A model generated the notes under the pieces. The model searched no databases. It was given only the letters and a program-made list of their open reading frames with translations, and was not told the DNA's origin. Made by a program: the position numbers and the translations under genes. A stretch of 64,000 nucleotides of DNA from Ravibacter sp037191015. Its GTDB lineage: Bacteria > Bacteroidota > Bacteroidia > Cytophagales > Spirosomataceae. How positions within the stretch are numbered: position 1 is the stretch's first letter; each line of letters opens with the position of its first letter. Positions 1 through 8,541 of the stretch are shown here, one piece after another. Location of the stretch: the NCBI GenBank assembly GCA_037191015.1, contig JBBCKD010000027.1:124001-188000 (forward strand). The letters run 5' to 3'.

Positions 1-1246
1 TCAACCTGACGCTCCCACCCTCCCCGATCAGATAAGTCATTCCCATTCGCTCCGCCCTTGCAAATTCGCCTTCAACCGGCGACGCTTTATCAAATTTCAA
101 AGGAACCAGCAACTTGCCGGAAGCATCAACATACCCGTATTTATTCCCTTTCTTTACCATTGCCAATCCTTTATTAAAATAGAAAACCTGGTCATAAACG
201 GGAGGCGTGATAAATCTACCGGTGGTATCGACATGGCCGAAATTTCCGTCCACCAGGACGGCGGCGAGCCCATTGTCTGCAAATCCTCCCGAATAATCGA
301 ACCTGAACGGGATCCGCTGGCGATCCGCTGAATCTATACACCCCCATTTTCCGTCCTTTTTTACCCATAACAGGCCTTTCTTCTGCGGTTTGGTATCTTC
401 ATATTGACAAGCTATGGCTACCTCCCCGCTTTCCCGGTCTGCAAATCCGTACCTGCCCTTGTACAGGATCCTCTGCAGCCGGCCGAAAGAATATTTTCCC
501 GAAAAATCTACAGAATCCAGCACTACCGGAGTTTTCAATACATGCTCCCTGTCGATGTAGCCGAACTTCCCCGAATAGTTAAGCACATAGGCTCCGCCGC
601 CTGATTCGGCTATACGCCTGGTCGTATAGGCGCTCAGCTCGGAATAGAGCATTACGAGCTTGCCATCATCCCACCAAAGCAGCATTTCTACACAATCCCT
701 GTTACAGGCATAGACTGAAGTCGACCTGTTTATCCTGAAAGATTCGGAAAACGGCTCGACCGGCAAACGATGCAGCTCCTTCCCCATGGTGTCGATAACG
801 GAAAGACCATACAGGCTATCTACAGGATATATGACCCATGCTCTCCCGTTGCTGAATTCTCCGGCCCCGTGATACACAGGCGGGATAACCACCTTCCCCC
901 GTTTATCGATATAGCCATGAAAGCCCCGTAAACCGTTATGGCCTTCTTTCGGTACAAATTCAGCTCTTCCGTCTGAAAACGGGCCTATATCGCGATAGGC
1001 CGGCGTCAGAAGCTTTCCGTTCTTGTCTGCCAGCCATGTATCATATTCATCGCAGAAACTGTATATCGATTTGACGACATATACTTCTCCGAATTCCGAA
1101 ACGCTGTGATACTTTTTTTTCCAGTCGCGGTTACCTTCCGGACCAGCATTTTGGGGCGCAGCCTGGAATGCAGACGCAAGACTCATCCAGACGGAAATTG
1201 CAAGGAGTGCAGCCAGGCGGTTTACAGTTGCCGAACAGGCTCTCAT
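1..1246 (-). CDS. WG-repeat secreted protein, C-terminus cut by window edge
   Basis: I read this frame directly from the minus strand; about 415 codons are visible without a stop and the gene runs off the left edge. The ATG at 1246 is followed by a hydrophobic signal peptide (MRACSATVNRLAALLAISVW...) ending near an A-x-A-like site. The rest is at least seven tandem WG-type repeats, each of the form 'WG/YGYID..GK.v.PP.YD', for example YGYVDASGKLLVPLKFD and FGHVDTTGRFITPPVYD. WG repeats form solenoid or propeller-like surfaces of unknown ligand in Bacteroidota. The protein is expected in the periplasm or at the cell surface. No function can be assigned beyond the repeat family. Confidence 0.8.
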   Translation of the reverse strand, partial: MRACSATVNRLAALLAISVWMSLASAFQAAPQNAGPEGNRDWKKKYHSVSEFGEVYVVKSIYSFCDEYDTWLADKNGKLLTPAYRDIGPFSDGRAEFVPKEGHNGLRGFHGYIDKRGKVVIPPVYHGAGEFSNGRAWVIYPVDSLYGLSVIDTMGKELHRLPVEPFSESFRINRSTSVYACNRDCVEMLLWWDDGKLVMLYSELSAYTTRRIAESGGGAYVLNYSGKFGYIDREHVLKTPVVLDSVDFSGKYSFGRLQRILYKGRYGFADRESGEVAIACQYEDTKPQKKGLLWVKKDGKWGCIDSADRQRIPFRFDYSGGFADNGLAAVLVDGNFGHVDTTGRFITPPVYDQVFYFNKGLAMVKKGNKYGYVDASGKLLVPLKFDKASPVEGEFARAERMGMTYLIGEGGSVRL

Positions 1247-1663
1247 TATCACTTTCTGCAGATATACACTCTTTGCCGGAAACAACGAAAAAATGTAGGT
1301 AAAGACCGAAAAGATCATAGCAGCTTTGATTAAGATGAAAGAACCCTACTTTCCCAATTTTCAAGGCTCTCCGGATTGCGGATTGCCTACATCCAAGCCA
1401 ATGCATATCAAATAAAACTAAATATATAGTTAATATTCTTCTTTTCAAAATATCTGTTTAGGAACTATAACATATCTTTTACGACGCTAAATAAACGGGT
1501 AGCTCCATAGAGTGGTATCATTGACCTACTTATATTAATTTTAATTTATCAGAAATAGATCAGATAATATCCCAAAAACCATACACTAAATATTTATATT
1601 TCATATCTTTATTATACCATATTCTATCATCCAATATACCTCAGCGAATTAAACACTATACTG
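1247..1663. other. AT-rich divergent intergenic region
   Basis: This 417-base gap lies between the divergent WG-repeat gene and the lipoprotein gene. It is very AT-rich and must hold both promoters. The nearest match to the -7 element TAnnTTTG toward the lipoprotein gene is TATCTTTA at 1604-1611 (one mismatch), which is too weak to call. No convincing ORF is seen; the 105-residue minus ORF crossing 1131-1448 is a shadow in the wrong frame of the WG-repeat gene. Confidence 0.5.
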
Positions 1664-2671
1664 ATGAAAAAGTTTCATACCCTCATATCGGCTGCTATTA
1701 CCGGTATTTTCATGGCAATGTTGTCCGGTTGCAGGGATACAGAACCTCTACCTAAGCATATCCCAATATCTGCCGATAGCCTGACAGAACTGGCGACAGA
1801 TCTCCCTGTAGGGCGTTACTACGACCTTCACTTCGTGAATGATTCGGTGGCTTATATGGTAGGGCAGTCAGGTTATTTAGTAAAAACCATCAACGGATGT
1901 AAAAACTGGGAAAAGTTGACTGTTCCGACAACTAACAATCTGATTGATATAGATTTTTTTGATGAACTGAACGGAATAGTGATCGGCAATGATACAAATA
2001 GCGGTATTATTCTTTCCACCAAGGATGGTGGTAATACCTGGACTACAGTTAAAGAGGGAAAAGATTTTAGAGCAAGGCAGATCAGTATACCGGATAATCA
2101 AACCGCTTATATTCTGAATGATTCCCGGCATTTGTTTAAAACAGAGGACGGTGGGCTTACGTGGCAGAATGCATCCTTGCCGGAAGGTGTAAGTGTAACA
2201 GCAATAAAATTTAAAAATAAGTCTGAAGGAGTAATAACTGCCGGAAACGGTGAGTATTATATTACTTATAACGGAGCTTTTTATTGGGAAAAGCACACAG
2301 TTCCGGTATCTGATTCATTCAGGGAGATATTTTTTGTCGATGAAGGAATCGTTTTTTATGGTCAAGGTAAAACTGTACATATTAATAAAGACGGGAAGAC
2401 CAGGGTAGCCAGCCCTCCCCAGATCGTTAGTAAAATATATTTTATTAATTCGGATCAAAGCATTTTGGTAGGTCAGCACTACCCTAGCGGCGGTTTTTTC
2501 TCATCCGGGCTTATCGCACTTACCAACAATTTCTGGAATACCTGGTCCACCCAGTCTTATGGAGGATCAGTAGCATACATGTACACAACACTCGCAAAGA
2601 AAAACCAACATGAAATCATCATCGTAGGGACGGGGTTTCAACGGTCGACCTTATTTAGTCTTAGAATCTGA
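1664..2671 (+). CDS. Lipoprotein with YCF48/BNR-like propeller repeats
   Basis: The 335-residue product starts with a lipoprotein signal peptide whose lipobox is LSGC, with Cys about residue 23, so it is expected to be anchored in the periplasm or on the outer membrane. The mature part has repeated segments typical of YCF48/BNR propellers, such as 'VAYMVGQSGYLVKTINGCKNW' shortened to the core G-x-I/V-x-x-T-x-D/N-G-G-x-x-W: 'STKDGGNTW' and 'KTEDGGLTW' are clear. The fold is therefore a beta-propeller with no visible catalytic residues. Base composition is more AT-rich than the genes to the right. It is monocistronic, facing a convergent gene 46 bases downstream. Confidence 0.75.
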   Translation: MKKFHTLISAAITGIFMAMLSGCRDTEPLPKHIPISADSLTELATDLPVGRYYDLHFVNDSVAYMVGQSGYLVKTINGCKNWEKLTVPTTNNLIDIDFFDELNGIVIGNDTNSGIILSTKDGGNTWTTVKEGKDFRARQISIPDNQTAYILNDSRHLFKTEDGGLTWQNASLPEGVSVTAIKFKNKSEGVITAGNGEYYITYNGAFYWEKHTVPVSDSFREIFFVDEGIVFYGQGKTVHINKDGKTRVASPPQIVSKIYFINSDQSILVGQHYPSGGFFSSGLIALTNNFWNTWSTQSYGGSVAYMYTTLAKKNQHEIIIVGTGFQRSTLFSLRI

Positions 2672-2717
2672 AAAACCAAATGATGTTTAAAGTCCATTTG
2701 GAAAATTACTGCTCTTG

Positions 2718-4151
2718 TTACCATGCCTTCAGCCACTTCTTCAACCCCAGCTCGGAAACCATCACCTGCTCATAGGGGTCATCGAGGTTTTCGATGCTTA
2801 CTCCCTTGCCGAAAGGCCTGTAGGAAAGCCAGTGCTTCAGGTAGTCGACGACCAACTTTTCGGTATAGTGCCAGGTACCGCTGCCTTTCATTTTCCGCTC
2901 GAAAGACCGGATCTCGTAAAACAGGTAATCCCTGTTCTGCATGGCATGATGCACCATCAGGTTCAGCATCCGGATCTTGGAATAGTTCATAGCGCCCAGC
3001 TCAGTAGCAGGCATCCGGAGCAGCCGGTTGATAAGCGAGAGGGACTCCTGGTAGTTTTTCTTAAAAAGGTATGCCCGCGCAGCCGTAAACCACCATTGGA
3101 TGACATCCTGCAGCGGCGCCTGGTCCAGTATGGTGGCTGGGAAAGCGGGGATCACGATATCGTCAGGCCGGCTTTTACGGGCCAGGTCCACGTGTAAATT
3201 CAGCTCTGCCGACAAAAGTAAGACCTTTACTCTCAGGTATTTTGATGTAATATCCAGCTCGTTCAGGCGGTTCGTAAAATGAGGCATTTCGTCAAAACGG
3301 CCGAATCTCCTGAGCGTTTCCAGCACATCCTGGACAAACCTGATATAACCCTGCGGGTCGGCTACCCATTCATGCCGGTGGGCCTGGAAAAAATCGTCCA
3401 GCGCGTGAAATGTCTTCAGGCTTCCGTCCGGGTCACCCGTCATCATGAAGTAAACGGATTGAAAATGGAGATGGAGCTGCCCCGATCTGAATGTTTCCTT
3501 CCGCTGGTTCTGTACAGCCTGGTGCTCCTCCAGGACGATATCATTCAGTTGGGCAGTCTGGCTGAAATTCCGGACCACACCGTTTTTCCAGTACCGGCAT
3601 AGGAGTATTTCGTACAGTGCGGCATGTTCCCTGGCTGCTTCTTCCTCTTTCATGCCTTCCCTCACGCTCTCCTGCACTGCTACTACCCGTTCTTCTTCCC
3701 AGTCGGCAAATTTCTGCTGTATCCCGTGATCCAGCTCAAGACGGCAGAACATCGAAAAAAAATAAGGATAGCCTGCCTGCTGTGCAGCTGCTTTTCCGAG
3801 CACAATGTGGCGCAGCCCGGCATGGCTGAAACCTTTTTGCAGCAGCAGCTTAGCATTCGTATAACGTTCCCACAGCAGGCTCTCTTCGTCGGTCCTGAGA
3901 TGATACCTGTTCAATATACGCAGAAGCAATTTGCCCAGGTATTTCCTGGTGATTTCCAACTGGTGATTATTAAACCGCTTTCTTAAGCGTTGCTCGAGAT
4001 CATCATCGAAGAAAGGCGATTCTTCCAACTGCCGGTAGAGCTCAAAATAGGCGGTCTCCGCCCCTCTTTCTTCCAATTCGATACGGCAGTAGCGCCTTTC
4101 GGTTTTGGTAAGCGATTTTAGAAGATCAAATAATTCCCGGATTGATAACAT
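2718..4151 (-). CDS. Conserved helical protein of unknown function
   Basis: The 477-residue protein begins MLSIRELFDLLKSLTKTER and has no signal peptide or membrane segment, so it is cytoplasmic. It is almost entirely amphipathic helix with many aromatic residues at repeat-like spacing, suggesting a TPR-like or other alpha-solenoid fold. I do not recognise a named family. The ATG at 4151 sits about 22 bases below the transcription start predicted from a perfect -7 element on the minus strand at 4180-4187, which supports the start. It is divergent from the ribokinase operon but nothing ties it functionally to that operon. Confidence 0.8.
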   Translation of the reverse strand: MLSIRELFDLLKSLTKTERRYCRIELEERGAETAYFELYRQLEESPFFDDDLEQRLRKRFNNHQLEITRKYLGKLLLRILNRYHLRTDEESLLWERYTNAKLLLQKGFSHAGLRHIVLGKAAAQQAGYPYFFSMFCRLELDHGIQQKFADWEEERVVAVQESVREGMKEEEAAREHAALYEILLCRYWKNGVVRNFSQTAQLNDIVLEEHQAVQNQRKETFRSGQLHLHFQSVYFMMTGDPDGSLKTFHALDDFFQAHRHEWVADPQGYIRFVQDVLETLRRFGRFDEMPHFTNRLNELDITSKYLRVKVLLLSAELNLHVDLARKSRPDDIVIPAFPATILDQAPLQDVIQWWFTAARAYLFKKNYQESLSLINRLLRMPATELGAMNYSKIRMLNLMVHHAMQNRDYLFYEIRSFERKMKGSGTWHYTEKLVVDYLKHWLSYRPFGKGVSIENLDDPYEQVMVSELGLKKWLKAW

Positions 4152-4179
4152 AGAAATAGCCAGAATATATATTTTATGT

Positions 4180-4187
4180 CAAATATA
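4180..4187 (-). promoter_or_regulatory. -7 element of the 2718-4151 gene
   Basis: The minus strand reads TATATTTG, a perfect match to TAnnTTTG. It lies about 30 bases upstream of the ATG at 4151. A clear -33 TTTG at the usual spacing is not seen, so only the -7 is called. Confidence 0.5.
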
Positions 4188-4278
4188 TAGTATGAAAAGT
4201 GAGAAAATATGAGAAATAGTTAATTTTAGAAATAGCCATATTCATATTTTTTGGTGATATTATTCCCTTTAATTGACA

Positions 4279-4286
4279 TAATTTTG
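4279..4286 (+). promoter_or_regulatory. -7 element of the ribokinase operon
   Basis: TAATTTTG matches TAnnTTTG exactly and is 26 bases upstream of the ribokinase ATG, implying a leader of about 20 bases. A TTTG at 4250-4253 could act as -33, although its 25-base spacing is longer than usual. Confidence 0.5.
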
Positions 4287-4311
4287 AAATACATCAATTG
4301 TCCGAATCAAA

Positions 4312-5241
4312 ATGTCAGGCGATAAACTTATTTATGTAGTCGGGAGCTCCAATACCGATATGGTGGTCAAATCAGAAAAGCTACCGGCCCCGGGGGAAAC
4401 GGTGATCGGGGGAGAATTCCTGATGAATCCCGGCGGTAAAGGCGCCAACCAGGCCGTAGCTGCGGCCCGCCTCGGAGGAACCGTCTATTTTGTCGGGAAA
4501 ACGGGCAACGATCTTTTCGGGAAACAAGCCTTGCAGCAGTTTAAAAGAGAAAATATCCTGACCGACTACGTCGCCACCGATCCCCGGCTTCCCTCCGGCG
4601 TAGCGCTGATCAATGTTGACGGGCAGGGGGAAAATTCGATTTCCGTTGCGCCCGGCGCCAATGCGGCGCTGACAAAAGCCGATGTCGACCGGGCATTGGC
4701 ACATCTGAAGCCGGACGACCTCGTACTGATCCAGCTCGAAATCCCTGTAGATGTGGTTACCCATGTGATACATGAAAGCGCCCGGAAAGGTGCGCGTGTG
4801 ATCCTGAACCCCGCGCCGGCGCGGGCGCTCAGCAGGGAAACCTTGTCCAGGCTTTACCTCATCACGCCAAACGAAAGCGAGGCGGAGCTGCTGACCGGCA
4901 TAAGGGTCAGCGATCCCGGTACAGCCGAAAAGGCAGCGCAGAAGCTACGCGATGCAGGCTGCGAGCATGTGATCATCACCCTGGGTTCAAAAGGCGCCTA
5001 CCTCAGCTCCGGTCATATATCCGCCATGATCCCCGCCGTGCCTGTCACTGCCGTCGATACCACGGCTGCCGGCGACTGTTTTAACGGCGCCGTAGCGGTT
5101 GCACTTTCTGAAAATAAAGATATCCGCTCCACCGTAGAGTTTGCCTGTAAAGCCGCTGCTATAAGCGCTACGCGCATGGGGGCCCAAAGCTCGCTGCCGA
5201 CACGAAAGGAACTCGAAGGCATTCTGCTTGTAAAAGGCTAA
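4312..5241 (+). CDS. rbsK: Ribokinase
   Basis: This 309-residue PfkB-family sugar kinase phosphorylates D-ribose to ribose-5-phosphate with ATP in the cytoplasm. The N-terminal substrate motif NPGGKGANQAVAAARLGG (residues 39-56), the NESE metal/phosphate motif (187-190) and the C-terminal DTTAAGDCFNGA signature (249-260, catalytic Asp255) are all present and match ribokinase rather than fructokinase style. Length is normal for the family. It is the first gene of a three-gene set with a GRP sugar permease and a nucleoside hydrolase, which together fit capture of ribose from nucleosides. Confidence 0.93.
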   Translation: MSGDKLIYVVGSSNTDMVVKSEKLPAPGETVIGGEFLMNPGGKGANQAVAAARLGGTVYFVGKTGNDLFGKQALQQFKRENILTDYVATDPRLPSGVALINVDGQGENSISVAPGANAALTKADVDRALAHLKPDDLVLIQLEIPVDVVTHVIHESARKGARVILNPAPARALSRETLSRLYLITPNESEAELLTGIRVSDPGTAEKAAQKLRDAGCEHVIITLGSKGAYLSSGHISAMIPAVPVTAVDTTAAGDCFNGAVAVALSENKDIRSTVEFACKAAAISATRMGAQSSLPTRKELEGILLVKG

Positions 5242-5277
5242 ATAAGCCCTTATTTCAAACCTATAACCTTGTTGCAT

Positions 5278-6282
5278 ATGTTTGTTGTCGAAAGCTATTC
5301 CCTTGCTATTTTCTTCTGCATCGTCACGATGCTGTGCTGGGGGTCATGGGCCAATACGCAGAAACTCGTCAGGGACAGCTGGCGGTTCGAACTTTTTTAC
5401 TGGGATTATGTGGTGGGCATCTTCCTTTTTTCGCTGGTGGGCGCCCTTACCCTGGGAAGCACCGGCGAGGCCGGGAGATCCTTTATGGACGATCTTGCCC
5501 AGGCGGAAGCTGCCAGCATACGGAGCGCATTTACCGGTGGTGTGGTATTCAATCTTGCCAATATCCTGCTTACGGCGGCTATTGCCTCGGCAGGAATGGC
5601 AGTGGCATTTCCTATCGGTATCGGTCTTGCGCTTGTAATCGGGGTGATCATCAATTATACCCTGCTGAACAAGGGTAATCCCGTACTATTATTCACAGGC
5701 GTAGGTCTGGTCGCCCTTGCGATCGTACTGAATGCGCTCGCTTACAGCTACCTTCAGCGGGGAGGAGAGAAACGTTCGGTAGGCAAATGGATAGGTGTTT
5801 CGATCCTGGCCGGTGTGCTGATGTCGACCTTCTACCCTTTCGTGGCCGCCGGTATGGACCTCGGGAATTTTATCTCACCGACTGCTGGAAAAATGACTCC
5901 TTATACGGCTTTCGTGGTTTTTGCATCCGGGATCCTGGTCAGCAACCTGCTTTTCAACAGCTATCTCATGCGAAAACCGCTCGAAGGCAGTCCGATCTCT
6001 TATCGCCAATATTTCCGGGGACCGCTTAAAATCCACCTGGTGGGGATACTGGGCGGCTGCATCTGGGGATTGGGCAACCTGTTCAACCTCATTGCTGCCG
6101 GTAAAGCCGGGCCGGCTATTTCCTACGGCCTTGGGCAGGGGGCAACGCTTGTAGCTGCGCTCTGGGGTGTTTTGATCTGGAAAGAATTCAAAGGCGGCGG
6201 CCGTCGCATCAACGGGCTTATCCTGCTGATGTTCCTCGCATTCCTGACCGGGCTCGGGCTGATCATCCTGGCCGGGGAGTGA
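5278..6282 (+). CDS. GRP/RhaT-type sugar permease, probable ribose uptake
   Basis: The product has about ten hydrophobic helices and opens with SLAIFFCIVTMLCWGSWANT, the typical first helix of the glucose/ribose porter (GRP) branch of the drug/metabolite transporter superfamily. A longer reading starting at TTG 5269 is possible, but ATG at 5278 is preferred because it gives the short cytoplasmic N-terminus usual in the family; that gives 334 residues. It follows ribokinase by 36 bases and precedes the nucleoside hydrolase by about 160, so ribose is the likely substrate. The substrate is inferred from context, not from residues. Confidence 0.85.
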   Translation: MFVVESYSLAIFFCIVTMLCWGSWANTQKLVRDSWRFELFYWDYVVGIFLFSLVGALTLGSTGEAGRSFMDDLAQAEAASIRSAFTGGVVFNLANILLTAAIASAGMAVAFPIGIGLALVIGVIINYTLLNKGNPVLLFTGVGLVALAIVLNALAYSYLQRGGEKRSVGKWIGVSILAGVLMSTFYPFVAAGMDLGNFISPTAGKMTPYTAFVVFASGILVSNLLFNSYLMRKPLEGSPISYRQYFRGPLKIHLVGILGGCIWGLGNLFNLIAAGKAGPAISYGLGQGATLVAALWGVLIWKEFKGGGRRINGLILLMFLAFLTGLGLIILAGE

Positions 6283-6316
6283 ACCTCTCCCTCCGGATCG
6301 CCGGGCCGCCGGACCG

Positions 6317-6334
6317 CTCTCCTTCACAGGAGAG
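6317..6334. other. Short GC-rich stem-loop between permease and hydrolase genes
   Basis: A 7-bp perfect inverted repeat CTCTCCT/AGGAGAG with loop TCAC lies in the 158-base gap after the permease, in a GC-rich patch (about 6283-6345). It is followed by GGGGAGTCGTTTCTT. It could weaken read-through or stabilise the upstream message; a terminator role is uncertain. Confidence 0.3.
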
Positions 6335-6440
6335 GGGGAGTCGTTTCTTAAAAGCATTTTGTTAAGAATGATCGACCGGTCTCTAAAAGCTGGCAGTCAG
6401 TCTGCAATCCTGCATCAAATCACTATCAATTTATATCTCT

Positions 6441-7433
6441 ATGAGAATCCCTTTGCTAATTACCTTTGGATTATTGTCCGGCTGCCTGATTACCGGCTGC
6501 GGCAACCCCCAAACCCCTGACACCGACCCTGTCAGGCTCATCATGGACACCGATATCGGGCCCGACTACGACGATGTGGGCGCCATGGCCGTGCTGCATG
6601 CCCTTTCCGACAGCGGCTACGCCGAACCGCTTGCCGTAATTTCCTGCAATGTAAACGAGCTGACGGTTCCGGTAATAGACGTTATCAATACCTATTTCGG
6701 GCGAGCCGGCTTACCTATCGGCGCTCCGAAAAGCGATCACGCCCCGGATATGAAGGCGCCCCAGGGATGGCCGGAATTGCTGGTAGAAAAGTACCCGCAC
6801 ACCATAAAGTCCACCGCCGATGCGCCGGATGCGGTTTCTGTTTATCGCCGGGTGCTTGCCGCGCAGCCCGACACCAGCGTCACGATCGTCTCAGTAGGTT
6901 TCTTAACCAACCTTTCGGCTCTCCTGGATTCGGGGCCCGACGCAGAAAGCCCGCTTCCGGGGAAAGAGCTGGTATCAAGAAAAGTCAGGAAGCTGGTATC
7001 CATGGCCGGGAAGTTTCCCGAGGGAAGGGAATTCAACGTATACATTGATTCCACTGCTGCGGAAAAGGTTTTCAGCGAATGGCCTACCGAAATTATTTTC
7101 AGCGGGTTTGAAATAGGTCAAAAAGTGATAACCGGCCTTCCGCTGGTTAACGCATCATCGGTAGACACCCCCGTCAGAACCGCCTACACAAAAGCGCTTC
7201 CGCATTGGAAGTCAGACAGCCTTGGCCGCAACAGCTGGGACCAGACTGCCGTCCTGGTTGCTATAAAGGGTGCCGATCCTTACTATTCGCTCAGGCGGGG
7301 CCGCTATATTTCAAAGGGTGGAAACAACGGCTGGCTCGACGATCCGGACGGTCCGCATGCCTACCTGACAGAAAAAATGCCGGTACAGCAGGTAACCGGC
7401 ATTATCGAGAAACTGATGCATCATCAGAAATAA
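6441..7433 (+). CDS. Lipoprotein nucleoside hydrolase (inosine-uridine preferring type)
   Basis: This 330-residue protein hydrolyses the N-glycosidic bond of ribonucleosides to ribose plus base. The calcium-binding signature DTDIGPDYDD is at residues 36-45 and a later Asp-rich C-terminal motif (WDQTAV, about 268) matches the family. Unusually for the family, which is mostly cytosolic, it carries a lipoprotein signal with possible lipobox LITGC (Cys20) or LSGC (Cys15). It should therefore act outside the inner membrane and release ribose for the permease and kinase encoded just upstream. A perfect terminator hairpin follows seven bases after the stop. Confidence 0.88.
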   Translation: MRIPLLITFGLLSGCLITGCGNPQTPDTDPVRLIMDTDIGPDYDDVGAMAVLHALSDSGYAEPLAVISCNVNELTVPVIDVINTYFGRAGLPIGAPKSDHAPDMKAPQGWPELLVEKYPHTIKSTADAPDAVSVYRRVLAAQPDTSVTIVSVGFLTNLSALLDSGPDAESPLPGKELVSRKVRKLVSMAGKFPEGREFNVYIDSTAAEKVFSEWPTEIIFSGFEIGQKVITGLPLVNASSVDTPVRTAYTKALPHWKSDSLGRNSWDQTAVLVAIKGADPYYSLRRGRYISKGGNNGWLDDPDGPHAYLTEKMPVQQVTGIIEKLMHHQK

Positions 7434-7439
7434 CTACAA

Positions 7440-7478
7440 AATACAATAGCGAGGTGTGTAACGCCTCGCTATTGTATT
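7440..7478. terminator. Bidirectional terminator, perfect 15-bp stem
   Basis: Positions 7440-7454 are exactly complementary to 7464-7478, with a 9-base loop at 7455-7463. The hairpin sits between the convergent nucleoside hydrolase (plus) and helical repeat protein (minus) genes. The A/T-rich ends of the stem provide a U tract in both directions. Confidence 0.85.
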
Positions 7479-7493
7479 ACGTGCTTTCAGTGT

Positions 7494-8477
7494 TTACCCT
7501 CCGAATAACCTGGCCCAGAAACTCTTTGTCTTCTTTTTCACCTCACCGGCCGCATCTGCAGCCCCCTCCTTCAGGTTGCTGAGACCTTCGGCGGCCTCCC
7601 GCGACAGCTCGCTGGCCTTAGCTTTGGCCGCAGCAAGCTTTTCTGCAGCCTCTTCCTTCAGCTCTTCCAGCTCTTCGGCAGCTTTCGCTCTCAACTCACC
7701 GGCTTTTTCCCGGGCTTCTTCCAGCTTCTCGGCGGCTTCTTCCCTGAGATCCTCAATCTTTTCTGAAGCTTTTGAGGCCAGTTCCCCGGCCTTTGCCTTA
7801 GCTTCTTCAAACTTTTCAGAAGCATCCTCCCGGAGCCCGGCAATTTTTTCCGAAGCTGCCGCCGATAATTCACCTGCTTTGGCCTTAGCCTCGCCGAATT
7901 TTTCAGCCGCTCCCTCCTTTAAATCCTCCAGCTTATCACTCAATGCCTCCTTCGTCTCCTGGAGCTTATTCGCCGCCTCCTTTTTCTTTTCATCAAGAGC
8001 CTGACCGGCCTGGTCCGCCAATTCCTCTGTCTCCTCTTTCAGTTCGCCGGCCGCTTCTTTAACGCTTTCCTTTGCTTCCGCCGCTTCAGATTTCAATTCC
8101 TCAATCTTCTCCCCGGCCGCTTCCTCTAATTCCGCAGCTTTCTCCTTTATTTCTTCTTTCTTTACCTCCGCTGCCTCTTCAGCATTCGCTACCGCTTCCT
8201 TAGCCTCTTCCTTCAGCTCGCCTGCCGCCTCTATTACATTTTCCTTTGCTTCCGCCGCCTCCGATTTCAGTTCCTCAATCTTCTCTTCTGCTGCTTCTTT
8301 CAGCTCTGCGGCCTTCTCCTTTATCTCTTCCTTCTTCACTTCTGCAGTTTCTTCGGCGTCAGCTGCCAGCTCCTCCGCTTCCGCTTTCACCTCTTCGGCA
8401 GCTTCTTCTATTTTTTTCTTGGCTTCCTCCTTCAGAGAATCGTCACTGTTCGCGGAGGTATTCAGGTTTTCAGACAT
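7494..8477 (-). CDS. LEA/apolipoprotein-like helical protein built from 29-residue repeats
   Basis: The 327-residue product is made almost wholly of Ala, Glu, Lys and Leu with no signal peptide, Cys or His, and is predicted to be one long amphipathic helix or coiled coil. Residues 17-306 divide exactly into ten 29-residue units; the last five read like 'AEKLEEAREKAGELRAKA..'. The protein ends in a non-repeat tail KSFWARLFGG, whose Trp/Phe/Leu could insert in a membrane. 29 equals 11+11+7, the hendecad/heptad mix seen in LEA group 3 and apolipoprotein-like helices. A desiccation/stress or membrane-surface role is inference. The start ATG at 8477 is the only sensible one. Confidence 0.8.
   Translation of the reverse strand: MSENLNTSANSDDSLKEEAKKKIEEAAEEVKAEAEELAADAEETAEVKKEEIKEKAAELKEAAEEKIEELKSEAAEAKENVIEAAGELKEEAKEAVANAEEAAEVKKEEIKEKAAELEEAAGEKIEELKSEAAEAKESVKEAAGELKEETEELADQAGQALDEKKKEAANKLQETKEALSDKLEDLKEGAAEKFGEAKAKAGELSAAASEKIAGLREDASEKFEEAKAKAGELASKASEKIEDLREEAAEKLEEAREKAGELRAKAAEELEELKEEAAEKLAAAKAKASELSREAAEGLSNLKEGAADAAGEVKKKTKSFWARLFGG
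7560..8429 (-). repeat. Ten in-frame 87-bp (29-residue) coding repeats
   Basis: Counting residues of the encoded protein gives units at 17-45, 46-74, 75-103, 104-132, 133-161, 162-190, 191-219, 220-248, 249-277 and 278-306. Units 46-74 and 75-103 repeat almost unchanged as 104-132 and 133-161, so a 58-residue pair was duplicated; the last five belong to a second subtype. The unit size never drifts. Confidence 0.8.
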
Positions 8478-8541
8478 TTTGGAAAATTGATTAGAGTGCT
8501 ATTGATTAGAGTTAGAAAGACGGATCCGGGGCCACCGGGGT

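Noticed and set aside
1131..1448. 105-residue minus ORF with good start
   Set aside because: It overlaps the WG-repeat gene in another frame and includes its signal region translated out of frame; no coding character.
2676..2701. 7-bp hairpin between two convergent genes
   Set aside because: Loop of 12 bases and AT-rich stem make it weak; not called as terminator.
7576..8004. 142-residue plus ORF rich in Ser/Ala
   Set aside because: It is the antisense translation of the Ala/Glu/Lys repeat protein; the periodicity is inherited.
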